64,000 bases of DNA from Acinetobacter tandoii DSM 14970 = CIP 107469 (GCF_000400735.1 NZ_KE007366.1:124001-188000), one strand, 5' to 3'. Numbered from the stretch's first letter, positions 45,427 through 55,611 are shown. Notes: a model not told the origin generated them from the sequence alone. A program made the numbers and translations.

Positions 45427-46665
45427 ATGTTCGTTCGCACAATACTCGCAATGAGTTTAGGCTGCCTTTTTGCTGGCACAGCTTTTGCCACAGCTACTAC
45501 TGCTGAACAACCATTAAAGCCCAAAGTCGTTACCAATACTGCCGTAGAAGACCCAATTAATCCTCTTGCTGTAGGCGCAGCATCTTCAGCACAAGATGCA
45601 CAAATTACGCCTCAAGAACAGCAAGACTTAAATAAAGCGTCACAGACTTTACAAAATCTTCAACAATCTGAAGATAACACAGCAGATATTGGAACTGCTC
45701 CAGCTAGCGCGGCTGTAGCAACGAGTTCAGCAACAGCAACTACCTCTCCTGCTGCAAAAGCTTCTTGGACACTTGATGGTCTGAATAATGCATCTTGGTT
45801 TGACAACATTGGTAAAGGTCAATTCCCTGTTTATGCACGAAGTCAAGTCATGTTGAATAACTCACATGCTTCACCAGGTGCGATTGACGGTACCAGTGGT
45901 AAAAATACATTAAAAGCACTTGCTACTTTTCAGCAAATGAATGGTTTACAACCAACTGGGACTTTAACTAAACAAACTTGGGATGCCTTAGTGGCTAAAC
46001 AAGGGAATCGTCCAGCATTCGTAGAATACACCATTACCGATGCTGACCTTAAAGGTCCATATGCACCATCTATTCCACACGACTATGCATTACAAGCCAA
46101 AATGAAAGGTTTGTACTACACTCGTGTGACAGAGATGTTAGGTGAAAAATTCCACATGGATGAAGATTTCTTGAAGAAACTTAATCCAAAAGCAACATTC
46201 AAGAAAGCTGGTGAAAAGATTATTGTGACGAATATTCGCAATGAACTCCCAGAAGACATTCATTTAATTGTTGCGCATAAAGGTGCAAAACAACTGTATC
46301 TATTTAATAGTCGCAACCAAATGATTGCTTCTTTCCCAGCGACTATTGGTAGCTCGGATACCCCATCACCAGAAGGCACCTATAAAGTAACTGGCGTAGC
46401 ACCAAACCCTTGGTATAGCTATTCTCCAAGCAACTTTGTACAAGGTAAAAACTTAAAGCCACTTTCTTTACCACCTGGTCCAAATGGCCCTGTAGGTAAC
46501 ATTTGGATTGGTTTAAGCAAAAAATCATTCGGTATTCACGGTACACCTAACCCATCTGCAATTTCAAAAACTGCATCGCATGGTTGTATCCGTTTAACCA
46601 ACTGGGATGCCAACGACCTCGGTAAAAAAGTTCGTTCTGGCGTAACGGTGAAATTCTTAGAATAA
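45427..46665 (+). CDS. L,D-transpeptidase with peptidoglycan-binding domain
   Basis: Periplasmic enzyme forming 3-3 cross-links or attaching proteins to the cell wall. 412 residues from ATG 45427. Signal peptide (to about residue 20), an Ala/Thr/Gln-rich linker, a peptidoglycan-binding-like repeat (LKALATFQQMNGLQPTGTLT), a LysM-like stretch (DEDFLKKLNPKATFKKAGEK), and the YkuD catalytic domain with HGT and SHGCIRL (Cys387). Monocistronic; terminator at 46684. Confidence 0.93.
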   Translation: MFVRTILAMSLGCLFAGTAFATATTAEQPLKPKVVTNTAVEDPINPLAVGAASSAQDAQITPQEQQDLNKASQTLQNLQQSEDNTADIGTAPASAAVATSSATATTSPAAKASWTLDGLNNASWFDNIGKGQFPVYARSQVMLNNSHASPGAIDGTSGKNTLKALATFQQMNGLQPTGTLTKQTWDALVAKQGNRPAFVEYTITDADLKGPYAPSIPHDYALQAKMKGLYYTRVTEMLGEKFHMDEDFLKKLNPKATFKKAGEKIIVTNIRNELPEDIHLIVAHKGAKQLYLFNSRNQMIASFPATIGSSDTPSPEGTYKVTGVAPNPWYSYSPSNFVQGKNLKPLSLPPGPNGPVGNIWIGLSKKSFGIHGTPNPSAISKTASHGCIRLTNWDANDLGKKVRSGVTVKFLE

Positions 46666-46683
46666 TTCTAGAAAATAGCGCTG

Positions 46684-46711
46684 AATAGCCTGCATGTGCA
46701 GGCTATTTTTT
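46684..46711 (+). terminator. Terminator of the L,D-transpeptidase gene
   Basis: AATAGCCTGC (46684-46693) pairs with GCAGGCTATT (46698-46707), then a T-run. Confidence 0.88.
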
Positions 46712-46838
46712 TAAGTTAAATTTCTGATGATATTTAATGTTGCAAAAATAGAATGAATTGTCGCTTATATAAGATTTAAACCACATAATCGAAACGCTAT
46801 GATGAATCCATGAACAAATTAAAAATAGGATAACGATC

Positions 46839-47528
46839 ATGCAAAGTTATTTACATCGTAGTGAAAATCGCGGTCATGTCAAAGCAGGATGGCTAGAGTC
46901 TAAACATAGTTTTTCTTTTGGTAGTTGGTACGATCCAAAATATATGGGTGTAAGCGTATTACGTGTCATTAATGATGACTTAATTGCAGCCCATAATGGC
47001 TTCGGCACACACCCACATGACAATATGGAAATTTTGACCTGTGTACTTGAAGGGACTATTTCTCATAAAGACAGTATGGGTAATGAGCGTCATATTTCTG
47101 CGGGTGAATGGCAGCTCATGAGTGCGGGTACAGGTGTACAACATAGCGAAATTAATCAGGGCGATATTCCTGTACACATGCTACAAATTTGGATACATCC
47201 TGATATCCGTAATGCTGAACCTAATTATCAACAGATTCAACGTGATCCAAAATTACAGCCGAATCAATGGCATGTGATTGCAGGACCCAATAGTGATGCG
47301 GCAATGCATATTCGTCAGCAGGCTGAAGTCAAAACTGCCTTTATACAAGCGACGAATACTTTGGCGATCAAAGCGACGCAGAAACTCAATTATGTCCACG
47401 TAATATCTGGCGAGCTTGAAATTGCGGGTGAGACCTTAAAAGCTGGTGATGCTTTAGCATTTGCTGAAGAGGCTGAAATCCAAGCGTTGACAGACAGTCA
47501 ATTGATTTGGTTTGATTTACCGGTTTAA
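46839..47528 (+). CDS. Pirin family protein
   Basis: 229 residues. Bicupin of the YhhW/pirin type, some with quercetin 2,3-dioxygenase activity. Motif SFSFGSWYDPKYMGVSVLRVINDD near the N-terminus and the metal-binding set in FGTHPHDNMEILTCVLEG (His-His and Glu) and VQHSEIN. Behind AGGATAACGATC and ATG 46839. In vivo substrate unknown. Confidence 0.92.
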   Translation: MQSYLHRSENRGHVKAGWLESKHSFSFGSWYDPKYMGVSVLRVINDDLIAAHNGFGTHPHDNMEILTCVLEGTISHKDSMGNERHISAGEWQLMSAGTGVQHSEINQGDIPVHMLQIWIHPDIRNAEPNYQQIQRDPKLQPNQWHVIAGPNSDAAMHIRQQAEVKTAFIQATNTLAIKATQKLNYVHVISGELEIAGETLKAGDALAFAEEAEIQALTDSQLIWFDLPV

Positions 47529-47604
47529 TCAGTACATGCTTTTCTAAGTATGAGATTGATTTAATAATTTCTTTGAATACGACTCACATTGATAGCTCTA
47601 AAAT

Positions 47605-47632
47605 AAAAAACCTCACAATTGTGAGGTTTTTT
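47605..47632. terminator. Bidirectional terminator pirin / Wzi-like gene
   Basis: AAAAAACCTCACAA and TTGTGAGGTTTTTT form a 28-bp perfect palindrome, with A/T tracts on both ends. Confidence 0.9.
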
Positions 47633-47646
47633 ATTCTATTTAGAAA

Positions 47647-49089
47647 TTAATAGCCCCATGCTTTTGGGTCTAATGGTAAATCTACAGCAACTGAAAGCCC
47701 TGTATCATTACCATGCATATCTGAATCGCTCACCCACCCATTTAATTTCAAAGGAATATCTGGGCGAAGATAATGTGACCATGTTAAATCGAGTGCTTTC
47801 ACTTCATCTTTTTCTGGAAATGCTTGGTTAATATCCAGATTAGATTGATTAACTTTAGCCACTAAAACACGTCCAGACACACGGTTCATAGGATCCAAAC
47901 GAATATTACCGCCGACTGAATACATTTCACCATCACCGCCCATTGCATGACCTAATGGGAAACCATGTTGGTAATAACCATCTTTATATACATAATGATT
48001 ATACGAAATACCTTTCACATCACCATTTGTACGGGTGTCCGCCCACTCTGTATACAGTTGGAATGGCTTATTTTTAAAACTTGAAGAATAATCTATACCA
48101 GCTAAATACATTTTTTTAGATGGAAGCAATCCAGCCTCATCTTCACCCACGTACTGACCATAAACGCTCAGCGGTGTATTCAACCATTGGTTTAGATTTA
48201 AACGCGCATCAAAACCTGCAAGTTGGTTTGATTTATCATCATCGGAATTATAGAAATTATCATTGCCTTTAATTGCATTCCATAATGAATCCCAACTTTC
48301 CGAGCGTCCTTCACCACCCCATTGAATCATGCGCGATGCACCTAACTCTAAATAAGGCAAAGGCTGTGCGGTTAAACGTAATCCAATCAGTTTTGTGTCT
48401 GGAATAGCATCATAATCTGCGAGTTGACCTGCAAATGCTTGATACTGCCAAGGTCCAATCCATGACAACCATTTCGTTTCAAATGCACTTTGGTCTGCAC
48501 GTTGCATGGTCAAACCATAAACAGGACGGCTTGCATCACCACGGATTAAACTCCCCTCATGTCCTGGTCCCCAATACGTTGGCATTTGACCAGCAATCAG
48601 CCACTGGTTCCAAAGCTTGCCTGCCAAGTATGATCCTTCAACATTTACATATTCCCCGTTATCGATCATCGGGTCATGTTCAACGTTTATTTTTAATTTG
48701 GCATCCCAATTCTCGCTACCCGCATTTAATTCCAATGCACCCACATATTGAGATTTGTTACTTGCAGCAAACGCTTGTGGAAATTGCTTTTCATCTGTTG
48801 CCGCGTAAAGACTCACTTTCGCCAGATGATTATCCGCTTTTAAACTCGCCAAAACAGAGTCAATTACTTTTTGTTGTTCTGGTTGACTAACACGTGCTTG
48901 GGATAATGCACGTTGAATTTCATCCCCACTCATTGGCCATGTTGAGGTACTAATTTGAATAACGCCTTGTTGATTTAACCAGTTCAAATCCGAACGTAAA
49001 TCTTCATTATTCACGACAATCCCTTGCGCAAAACCCGATGACGCTGACACCATCAACAACGCCGAAACTAAAGCTCTTTTTAAAAACAT
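47647..49089 (-). CDS. Capsule assembly Wzi family outer membrane protein
   Basis: 480 residues with a signal peptide (first ~21, ending SSGFA). The beta-barrel of the Wzi family: QWLIAGQMPTYWGPGHEGSL, SRPVYGLTMQRADQSAF and the ASRMIQWGGEG motif are typical. Wzi anchors capsule polysaccharide at the cell surface in E. coli; in Acinetobacter, homologues occur away from the K locus, as here, where no capsule gene is nearby. Stands alone between terminators. Confidence 0.88.
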   Translation of the reverse strand: MFLKRALVSALLMVSASSGFAQGIVVNNEDLRSDLNWLNQQGVIQISTSTWPMSGDEIQRALSQARVSQPEQQKVIDSVLASLKADNHLAKVSLYAATDEKQFPQAFAASNKSQYVGALELNAGSENWDAKLKINVEHDPMIDNGEYVNVEGSYLAGKLWNQWLIAGQMPTYWGPGHEGSLIRGDASRPVYGLTMQRADQSAFETKWLSWIGPWQYQAFAGQLADYDAIPDTKLIGLRLTAQPLPYLELGASRMIQWGGEGRSESWDSLWNAIKGNDNFYNSDDDKSNQLAGFDARLNLNQWLNTPLSVYGQYVGEDEAGLLPSKKMYLAGIDYSSSFKNKPFQLYTEWADTRTNGDVKGISYNHYVYKDGYYQHGFPLGHAMGGDGEMYSVGGNIRLDPMNRVSGRVLVAKVNQSNLDINQAFPEKDEVKALDLTWSHYLRPDIPLKLNGWVSDSDMHGNDTGLSVAVDLPLDPKAWGY

Positions 49090-49186
49090 TATCGTGACTT
49101 TCTCGTTACTTAATTCTGCCGACTACCATATTTTCTTTGATTGAATATTGCAACCTGAGTATTGATTTTTGTTGTAAATCATCAAC

Positions 49187-49213
49187 AAAAAACCCGCCGA
49201 AGCGGGTTTTTTT
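49187..49213 (-). terminator. Terminator after lysS
   Basis: AACCCGC / GCGGGTT stem with CGAA loop; on the minus strand a T-run follows. It lies 14 bp after the lysS stop. Confidence 0.88.
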
Positions 49214-49226
49214 ATAAATATAGACC

Positions 49227-50753
49227 TTAGTCTTTACGGCGCATGTGTGGGAATAAAATCACATCACGGATACTCGGCGCATCAGCAAATAACATGACTA
49301 AACGGTCAATACCAATACCTTCACCCGCAGTAGGAGGCAAACCGTATTCAAGTGCTTCAACAAACTCTGCATCATAGTGCATGGCTTCATCATCACCCGC
49401 ATCTTTTTCCGCAACTTGTGCTTGGAAACGTTCAGCTTGATCAATTGGGTCATTTAACTCAGAGAAACCATTTGCTAATTCACGACCACCGATAAAGAAT
49501 TCAAAACGGTCAGTAATATGTGGATTATCATCATTACGACGTGCTAATGGTGAAGTTTCAGCTGGGTATTCAGTAATAAAGGTTGGTTGACGTAATTTAG
49601 TTTCAACCGTTTCTTCAAATACAATCGTTTGTAATTTACCTAAACCAAAACCTGGCTTCACTTGTTCTTTTAATTCTTCACGAATAAATTGAGCAAGGAA
49701 CTCACGGTCACCTACATTTTCAGGGGTAAACTGTGGGTTATTCTCTAAAATCGCATCAAACATAGAGATTTTTTTGAATGGCCCTTTGAAGCTAAACACT
49801 TCACCTTGGTAAGGCACATCAGTTGTACCTAAAATATCCAAAGCCAACTTTTCAAGCATATTTTCAGTCAATGCCATCAAGTCTTTATAATCAGCGTAAG
49901 CTTGGTAAAACTCGATCATTGTAAATTCAGGGTTGTGACGCGTTGACACCCCTTCATTACGGAAGTTACGGTTAATCTCAAACACACGTTCAAAACCACC
50001 AACCACTAAACGTTTTAAATAAAGTTCAGGCGCAATACGCAAGAATAAAGGCATATCTAAAGCATTATGATGCGTTTCGAATGGACGCGCAGATGCACCA
50101 CCCGGAATGACATGCATCATTGGTGTTTCAACTTCCATGAAACGTTCGTTGTTTAAGAATGCACGGATCCCTGCAACAACTTTGGCACGAATTTCAAACG
50201 TCTTACGTGTTTCTTCATTTACAATCAGGTCAAGATAACGCTTACGGTATTTAACTTCTGTGTCATTTAGACCATGGAACTTATCTGGCAGTGGACGTAG
50301 TGATTTGGTCAATAATTCAAAATGTTGAATGTGAACATATAAATCGCCTTTGCCCGAACGACCAATATAACCTTCTACTGCAATAATATCACCAAGGTCT
50401 AAACCTTTGATGGTTGCCAAAGTAGCTTCGTCTAACTCTTTACGTGCAACATAAAGCTGAATACGACCTGTCATATCTTGAATCACGATAAATGATCCAC
50501 GGTTCAACATGACACGACCTGCAACTTTCACATAAACATGCTCAGCTGCTTCAATCTGTTCTTTCGATTGATCTTTAAATTGTTCTTGTAAATCTTGTGC
50601 ATAATGTTCGCGCTTGAACGAGTTCGGCCATGGGCTAACGCCCGTTTGTTTGGCTTGCTCTTCAATTTGCTTCAACTTGGCATGACGCTGTGCAATTAAA
50701 TCGTTTTCGGAAATAGGTTGTTCAGAAGTCGATTGAGCGTTGTTTTGCGTCAT
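49227..50753 (-). CDS. lysS: Lysyl-tRNA synthetase, class II
   Basis: Charges tRNA-Lys. 508 residues from ATG 50753 (the outer frame to 50807 lacks a ribosome site; GAGGCAGAG precedes the ATG). N-terminal OB-fold anticodon domain ([20 protein letters not shown] around residue 72), class-II motif 2 ([26 protein letters not shown]) and motif 3 ([11 protein letters not shown]). Ends HMRRKD, complete. Confidence 0.97.
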   Translation of the reverse strand: MTQNNAQSTSEQPISENDLIAQRHAKLKQIEEQAKQTGVSPWPNSFKREHYAQDLQEQFKDQSKEQIEAAEHVYVKVAGRVMLNRGSFIVIQDMTGRIQLYVARKELDEATLATIKGLDLGDIIAVEGYIGRSGKGDLYVHIQHFELLTKSLRPLPDKFHGLNDTEVKYRKRYLDLIVNEETRKTFEIRAKVVAGIRAFLNNERFMEVETPMMHVIPGGASARPFETHHNALDMPLFLRIAPELYLKRLVVGGFERVFEINRNFRNEGVSTRHNPEFTMIEFYQAYADYKDLMALTENMLEKLALDILGTTDVPYQGEVFSFKGPFKKISMFDAILENNPQFTPENVGDREFLAQFIREELKEQVKPGFGLGKLQTIVFEETVETKLRQPTFITEYPAETSPLARRNDDNPHITDRFEFFIGGRELANGFSELNDPIDQAERFQAQVAEKDAGDDEAMHYDAEFVEALEYGLPPTAGEGIGIDRLVMLFADAPSIRDVILFPHMRRKD

Positions 50754-50882
50754 CTCTGCCTCGTAAAAAATACTAAAAAATGAAGTGCTATAGCATAGCA
50801 GATTCATTCATGATTTCGTATGATTTCTCTTAAACAAAATAATGACCGTGAATTTAACTTTCTTTTCTACAACTCTATTATT

Positions 50883-51323
50883 CTATTGTTCTGCTAGTTC
50901 TCGAACACGCTGCAATCCTTGTTCAAAAGCTTGCTCCATCATGTATTTATAATCTTCTGTCGTTTCCAGTTCGACACTCAGTATTGTTTTTCCATCAACT
51001 TCTTCTAAAGAATATTGTTCGAGCAATCCTTGCCACTGCTGAACTTCAGGGCTAGTTAAATCCTCCACCCCATCTTGTAATAGACCTTGATATTGAAAAA
51101 TAACTGAACAATTCGGTAAATAAACTAAAATGGTAGCAATCAAACCATCGCCATGACTGTCTATAAATAAAGTTCTTCCACCCACTGTCCAATCAGACTG
51201 TATTTTTGACCCTTCCGTAAAGAACTTGGTCCATTCAGTATAAGTATCTGCTGACCAAAGAATCTTCCATATCTTTTCAGGACTTGCATCTATACAAACA
51301 CTAAAACGAAGATGTTCCATCAT
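50883..51323 (-). CDS. SRPBCC/AHSA1-like ligand-binding protein
   Basis: 146 residues. Helix-grip fold begins with EHLRFSVCIDASPEKIWKIL and WTKFFTEGSKIQSDWTVGG, typical of the SRPBCC (START/AHSA1) superfamily; the C-terminal helix YKYMMEQAFEQGLQRVREL closes the pocket. Two adjacent ATG codons at 51323 and 51320. Ligand unknown. Divergent from the YqiA-like esterase gene. Confidence 0.82.
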   Translation of the reverse strand: MMEHLRFSVCIDASPEKIWKILWSADTYTEWTKFFTEGSKIQSDWTVGGRTLFIDSHGDGLIATILVYLPNCSVIFQYQGLLQDGVEDLTSPEVQQWQGLLEQYSLEEVDGKTILSVELETTEDYKYMMEQAFEQGLQRVRELAEQ

Positions 51324-51609
51324 TTCATTTTCTCAAGCGAGTTGCTTCTTTCCAAACTACTGAATAATTTCTACATGTAGTAAAATAAATCGTTAAAAAA
51401 TATTTATAAACTTAGCGAATTACTCCAAAAATACAATATATCTCTCTGTTTTATCTATTATTAAAAACTACATCACCATATTGCACATACTACTCTTAGA
51501 CCAAATGCTAAGATCAATGCCAACTGAAGATTCGTAAAATGAAGATAATTTAAAAAAGTTGAAAAGTGAACGTTTATTAATCCGTTCTATCTTTGCAAAA
51601 AGAGAGCCT

Positions 51610-52125
51610 ATGAATGCGATAACAATCAATATAGACCAATCGAAAATTCTTTTTTTTCATGGATTAGACTCTTCTAAAGAATCGACTAAATTCCATGCAA
51701 TTGACTCAGCAAAAAAATATTGCATTGATGTGGATTATAGAAATTTAAACTATTCCACTGTTGCCGAATTTTATCAAAATGCTTTAGCGACTATTAAACC
51801 TGACTTATTAATAGGTCACTGTTTAGGTGGATATTGGGCGCTCAAAATGTCCTTACAGCACAGAATTCCTTGCATTGTAGCGAATCCCACTCTAACTCCA
51901 GATTTCCGCACAGATTATCCTGCAATTACTGAATTCGATTTAGAACATGATATTCCTCAAATTGCCTATATTGAACTTGGTGATGAGGTTTTAGACATGT
52001 ACGCGACCACAGCTTTTTTAGAACCCTACATGCAAGTTGAAGCAGTTGAAGGTGGACATCATCGACTGGCTGCTCCAGAACGCGTCAACCAACTGATTCA
52101 TTATATGGAACAGACCTTTTTTTAG
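51610..52125 (+). CDS. YqiA-like alpha/beta hydrolase
   Basis: 171 residues from ATG 51610 behind AGAGAG; the frame upstream to a TTG at 51559 is rejected. Small UPF0227/YqiA-type esterase: FFHGLDSSKES near the N-terminus, nucleophile elbow GHCLGGYWAL, an acid in ELGDEVLD, and histidine in EGGHHRL. The elbow has Cys before Leu (GHCLGG), so a cysteine nucleophile is implied in place of serine. Function unknown. Confidence 0.82.
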   Translation: MNAITINIDQSKILFFHGLDSSKESTKFHAIDSAKKYCIDVDYRNLNYSTVAEFYQNALATIKPDLLIGHCLGGYWALKMSLQHRIPCIVANPTLTPDFRTDYPAITEFDLEHDIPQIAYIELGDEVLDMYATTAFLEPYMQVEAVEGGHHRLAAPERVNQLIHYMEQTFF

Positions 52126-52131
52126 CGCAAT

Positions 52132-52166
52132 AAAAAAGCCAATCAAACGCAGTTGATTGGCTTTTT
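52132..52166. terminator. Bidirectional terminator esterase / apt
   Basis: AAAAAGCCAATCAA and TTGATTGGCTTTTT form a 14-bp perfect stem, loop of 6. Confidence 0.9.
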
Positions 52167-52185
52167 CTCTACAGCTCTAACACGC

Positions 52186-52731
52186 CTAAGCGACAGCAGC
52201 GTGTAATGGCTTTGAGTTTTCTTCCAACACTGTCCACACTTTGAAGCCTAAATCTTGATGCAAAGTTGGTAAATCTAAGAAAATGCTCGCACCCAATACT
52301 TGATGCTGACATTTATCCATTAATTGTTTCACCGCTTTTAAGGTTCCACCTGTGGCAAGGACATCATCTACGATAATCACTTTTTGTGGCTGAATATTGG
52401 CTGCAATTTCTAAACGATCGACACCATATTCAAGGCTATAACCTACACCAACCACTGGAGGTGGTAGCTTTCCTGCTTTACGAACCAATAAAAGTCCTTT
52501 GTTTAAGCGTTGCGCCAATAGACTTGCCAACACAAAACCACGTGCTTCTACCGCCACAAAACTTTCTACTTCAGCCAACTGTTCTTCTGGAATACTTTCA
52601 ATCAATGCATCGGCTAATGGGCCAATATTACTCATAAATAATGGAGTCAAATCGTAGAAGCAAATCCCAGGTTTTGGGAAATCTTGGACAGTACGAATGT
52701 GCGACCACAATACAGCAGACAAATTTTTCAT
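52186..52731 (-). CDS. apt: Adenine phosphoribosyltransferase
   Basis: Salvages adenine to AMP. 181 residues. PRPP-binding motif KVIIVDDVLATGGTLKA (residues 116-132), hood region FPKPGICFYDLTPLF, and FVAVEARGFVLASLLAQRL. ATG 52731 behind GGGAG-like sequence reading leftward. Convergent with the YqiA-like gene. Confidence 0.96.
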   Translation of the reverse strand: MKNLSAVLWSHIRTVQDFPKPGICFYDLTPLFMSNIGPLADALIESIPEEQLAEVESFVAVEARGFVLASLLAQRLNKGLLLVRKAGKLPPPVVGVGYSLEYGVDRLEIAANIQPQKVIIVDDVLATGGTLKAVKQLMDKCQHQVLGASIFLDLPTLHQDLGFKVWTVLEENSKPLHAAVA

Positions 52732-53210
52732 GGGAGAGAATTTAAGAACGGAAGGAATAGGTGAATTTTAACGCTTTTTCAACGCTCAGGATAGATAATC
52801 ATCAGGTTTTCAGCCGAAAACAATTTTAATCACTTTTTATAACATTATGATTTTTATAAATAATTTTTATATAAAATATTAACTATAGACTTATATGATT
52901 ATAAAATAGCATTTTCACAGTTTTAAATCTGCTCGACTTTAGTCGCAGAAAATTGGACTTGTTCTGTTGCTCATCAAGCCTCTCTAGATTGTCTAACAAA
53001 AATACAGCGCAGTGATTGAATTGATAAGTTTTGTCCCACTCAGCCATTCCGATTCAGAATTCTCTAATTAAAATCCGATATTTGCTTTACATTCGTCCTA
53101 GAACTGCGTAAAAATTTAGGCGAAAATAACGCTAGCCATTAGATCATTAGAGCCATGCGGTATATGAGTTATTACTGATCTAAATGACCCGATCAGAATT
53201 GGAGAATCAG
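52732..53210. other. Intergenic region between apt and rubA
   Basis: 480 bases, strongly AT-rich at 52840-52910. It must hold the apt and rubA promoters; I see no gene, RNA structure or repeat in it beyond short AT dyads. Confidence 0.6.
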
Positions 53211-53375
53211 ATGAAAAAGTATCAATGCATCGTTTGTGGATGGATTTACGACGAAGCAGAAGGCTGGCCGCAAGACGGTATTGTTGCGGGCACTAAATGG
53301 GACGATATTCCAGATGACTGGACCTGCCCAGATTGTGGTGTTTCTAAAGCCGACTTTGAAATGATTGAAATTTAA
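53211..53375 (+). CDS. rubA: Rubredoxin
   Basis: 54 residues; one iron held by four cysteines, Cys6/Cys9 (YQCIVCG) and Cys39/Cys42 (WTCPDCGVS). Carries electrons from RubB to the alkane hydroxylase AlkM, which is not in the window. GGAG precedes ATG 53211. Same gene order as the A. baylyi ADP1 rubA-rubB-estB-oxyR operon, as I recall it. Confidence 0.97.
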   Translation: MKKYQCIVCGWIYDEAEGWPQDGIVAGTKWDDIPDDWTCPDCGVSKADFEMIEI

Positions 53376-53383
53376 TAATAACT

Positions 53384-53410
53384 AAAAGACCCTTCTAGTG
53401 GTCTTTTTTT
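53384..53410 (+). terminator. Terminator-like hairpin between rubA and rubB
   Basis: AAAAGACC (53384-53391) and GGTCTTTT (53400-53407) with an 8-base loop and a long T-run. It lies inside an operon, so it probably lets most transcripts stop after rubA and a minority read on. Confidence 0.75.
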
Positions 53411-53433
53411 ACACCTTATCTTTGGAGAAAGAA

Positions 53434-54612
53434 ATGCAGCCTATCGTTATCATTGGTTCAGGCATGGCTGGCTATACCGTGGCACGTGAGTTTCGTAAAC
53501 TCAATGCGGAACAAGAACTTATTATGATTACCGCTGATGATGCCAGCAACTATGCGAAGCCAACCTTATCTAATGCATTAGCAGGCAAAAAATCTCCTGA
53601 ACAAATCGCCTTAGGTGATGCTGAAAAAATGAGCTCACAACTCAATATGCGTATTGAAACGCATACTTGGGTTAAAGAAATTCGCAGTGAGCAAAATCAA
53701 CTTGTCTTAGAAAAAGATGGTCAATCGAGTACCTTAGACTATGCAAAACTGATTCTTGCTATAGGTGCAAATCCAATTCGTTTAGCAATTGCTGGAGATG
53801 GCAGTGATGATATTCATGTAGTCAACTCTCTCAATGACTATAAAGCATTCCGTGAAAACCTAGACAAACGTCAAGATAAACGTGTGGTGATTTTAGGTGC
53901 TGGATTAATTGGCTGCGAGTTTGCCAATGATCTACAAAATACGGGATATCATGCCACAGTCATCGATTTGGCTGCCCAACCTTTAGGTCGACTACTGCCT
54001 GCACATATTGCTTCTGCCTTCCAAGAAAATCTGGAAGAAACAGGCATTCATTTTGTATTGGGTACGACTGTTGAGAAAGTATCTAAAGTCGAAAATGGCG
54101 ATTATCTTGTCACTTTAGCCAATGGACAATCTGTAATCGCTGATATAGTACTTTCAGCAATTGGTTTACAGCCAAATATTAGCTTGGCTAAAACAGGCAA
54201 CATTCACACCAGTCGTGGCATTTTGACCAATAGCCATTTGGAAACCAATCAAGCGAATATTTACGCAGTGGGTGACTGTGCAGAAGTGAATGGCACACTA
54301 CTTCCATATGTAATGCCAATCATGCAACAGGCACGAGCACTGGCAAAAACCTTAAATGGTGAACATACCGCAGTACATTATCCTGCGATGCCTGTAGCAG
54401 TCAAAACGCCTGCAGCACCACTCACAGTTTTACCAGCGCCGATTGATGTTGACGTTAATTGGGAAACAGAAGAATTTGACGATGGTATGTTAGCCAAAGC
54501 CTTTGATAGCTCAGGGACTTTGCGTGGTTTTGTACTGTTAGGTGCAACTGCAGCGAAACAACGATTAGCACTAACCAAGTTAGTTCCAGACTTGATTCCT
54601 GTATCAATTTAA
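53434..54612 (+). CDS. rubB: Rubredoxin-NAD(+) reductase
   Basis: FAD enzyme passing electrons from NADH to rubredoxin for alkane hydroxylation. 392 residues from ATG 53434 behind GGAGAAAGAA. FAD Rossmann motif IVIIGSGMAGYTVAREFRKL at the N-terminus, NAD-binding RVVILGAGLIGCEFANDL (near residue 147), and FAD-binding IYAVGDCAE. Good match to the family length of 393. Confidence 0.96.
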   Translation: MQPIVIIGSGMAGYTVAREFRKLNAEQELIMITADDASNYAKPTLSNALAGKKSPEQIALGDAEKMSSQLNMRIETHTWVKEIRSEQNQLVLEKDGQSSTLDYAKLILAIGANPIRLAIAGDGSDDIHVVNSLNDYKAFRENLDKRQDKRVVILGAGLIGCEFANDLQNTGYHATVIDLAAQPLGRLLPAHIASAFQENLEETGIHFVLGTTVEKVSKVENGDYLVTLANGQSVIADIVLSAIGLQPNISLAKTGNIHTSRGILTNSHLETNQANIYAVGDCAEVNGTLLPYVMPIMQQARALAKTLNGEHTAVHYPAMPVAVKTPAAPLTVLPAPIDVDVNWETEEFDDGMLAKAFDSSGTLRGFVLLGATAAKQRLALTKLVPDLIPVSI

Positions 54613-54623
54613 GTTCAAAATAG

Positions 54624-54653
54624 AGAGGACGTTCACATTTTTGAATGTCCTCT
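54624..54653 (+). terminator. Hairpin between rubB and estB
   Basis: AGAGGACGTTCA and TGAATGTCCTCT form a 12-bp stem with one mismatch. No real T-run; could be a transcript stabiliser or weak attenuator within the operon. Confidence 0.5.
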
Positions 54654-54672
54654 TATTAGGGGAGAAAGAAGA

Positions 54673-55611
54673 ATGAATAGCGCATTACAATTCAAAAATT
54701 CACCTTATACCCCGTTTATGCATGAAACCAAGGTAAACTTGGGGAATGGAATTGAATTACACGTCGAAGTTGGCGGTCAACCTGAACATCCAACCATCTT
54801 ACTCATTATGGGGTTAGGTGCTCAATTATTATTCTGGCCCGATTTCTTTTGTAAAACACTGATTGATCATGGCTATCGTGTTGTTCGTTACGATAATCGT
54901 GATATTGGATTGTCTTCTAAAATACGCCATCAGGGACCACGTCTAAATACCATTAAATTGATGGGTCGTTTTGCACTAGGCTTAGAAAACCAAGGTGCAC
55001 CTTATAATTTACATGATATGGCCGATGATGCCGCCTTGCTCATTGAACGCATGGGACTGGAAAATGTCTTTGTTTTGGGTGCATCTATGGGCGGAATGAT
55101 CGCACAAATTCTAGCTGCAAAAAATCCAGATAAAGTCAGCAAATTAGGACTGGTGTTTACCAGCAACAATCAACCTTTACTTCCTCCTCCTTTTCCAAAG
55201 CAATTGTTCAGCCTTATTGGCCGACCAGAATCGAATGATGAGGAAGGAATTATTAACCACAGCTTAAAAGTATTTAACATTATTGGTTCACCTGGTTATA
55301 TCAATCAGCTGGAAACCATGCAAACCGCTCGTAAATTATATCAACGAAGTTATTACCCAGCGGGTGTACTTCAACAGTTTTTAGCAATATTATGTACAGG
55401 CTCCTTGCTACATCTGGACAAGCAGATTCAACAACCGACTCTTGTAGTTCATGGTTCACGTGATCGCTTGCTCCCGCCTAGCCATGGTAAAGCTGTTGCA
55501 AAAGCAATTACAGGCGCTAAATTTGAATTAATTGATGGAATGGGGCATGATATCCCACCGCATTTCATTCCTCATCTTAGCGGATTATTTGCTCATCATT
55601 TTAAATCTTAA
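54673..55611 (+). CDS. estB: Alpha/beta hydrolase EstB
   Basis: 312 residues. Cytoplasmic esterase of the alpha/beta-hydrolase fold: LLIMGLGAQLLFWPD near the oxyanion loop, nucleophile Ser138 in GASMGGMIAQI, acid in HGSRDRLL and histidine in GMGHDIPPHF. GGGGAGAAAGAAG precedes the ATG. It lies between rubB and oxyR as in A. baylyi; its substrate is not established. Confidence 0.9.
   Translation: MNSALQFKNSPYTPFMHETKVNLGNGIELHVEVGGQPEHPTILLIMGLGAQLLFWPDFFCKTLIDHGYRVVRYDNRDIGLSSKIRHQGPRLNTIKLMGRFALGLENQGAPYNLHDMADDAALLIERMGLENVFVLGASMGGMIAQILAAKNPDKVSKLGLVFTSNNQPLLPPPFPKQLFSLIGRPESNDEEGIINHSLKVFNIIGSPGYINQLETMQTARKLYQRSYYPAGVLQQFLAILCTGSLLHLDKQIQQPTLVVHGSRDRLLPPSHGKAVAKAITGAKFELIDGMGHDIPPHFIPHLSGLFAHHFKS

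Noticed and set aside
47647..49089. Wzi-like gene as evidence of a capsule locus in the window
   Set aside because: No wza, wzb, wzc or glycosyltransferase genes lie nearby; the gene stands alone between terminators.
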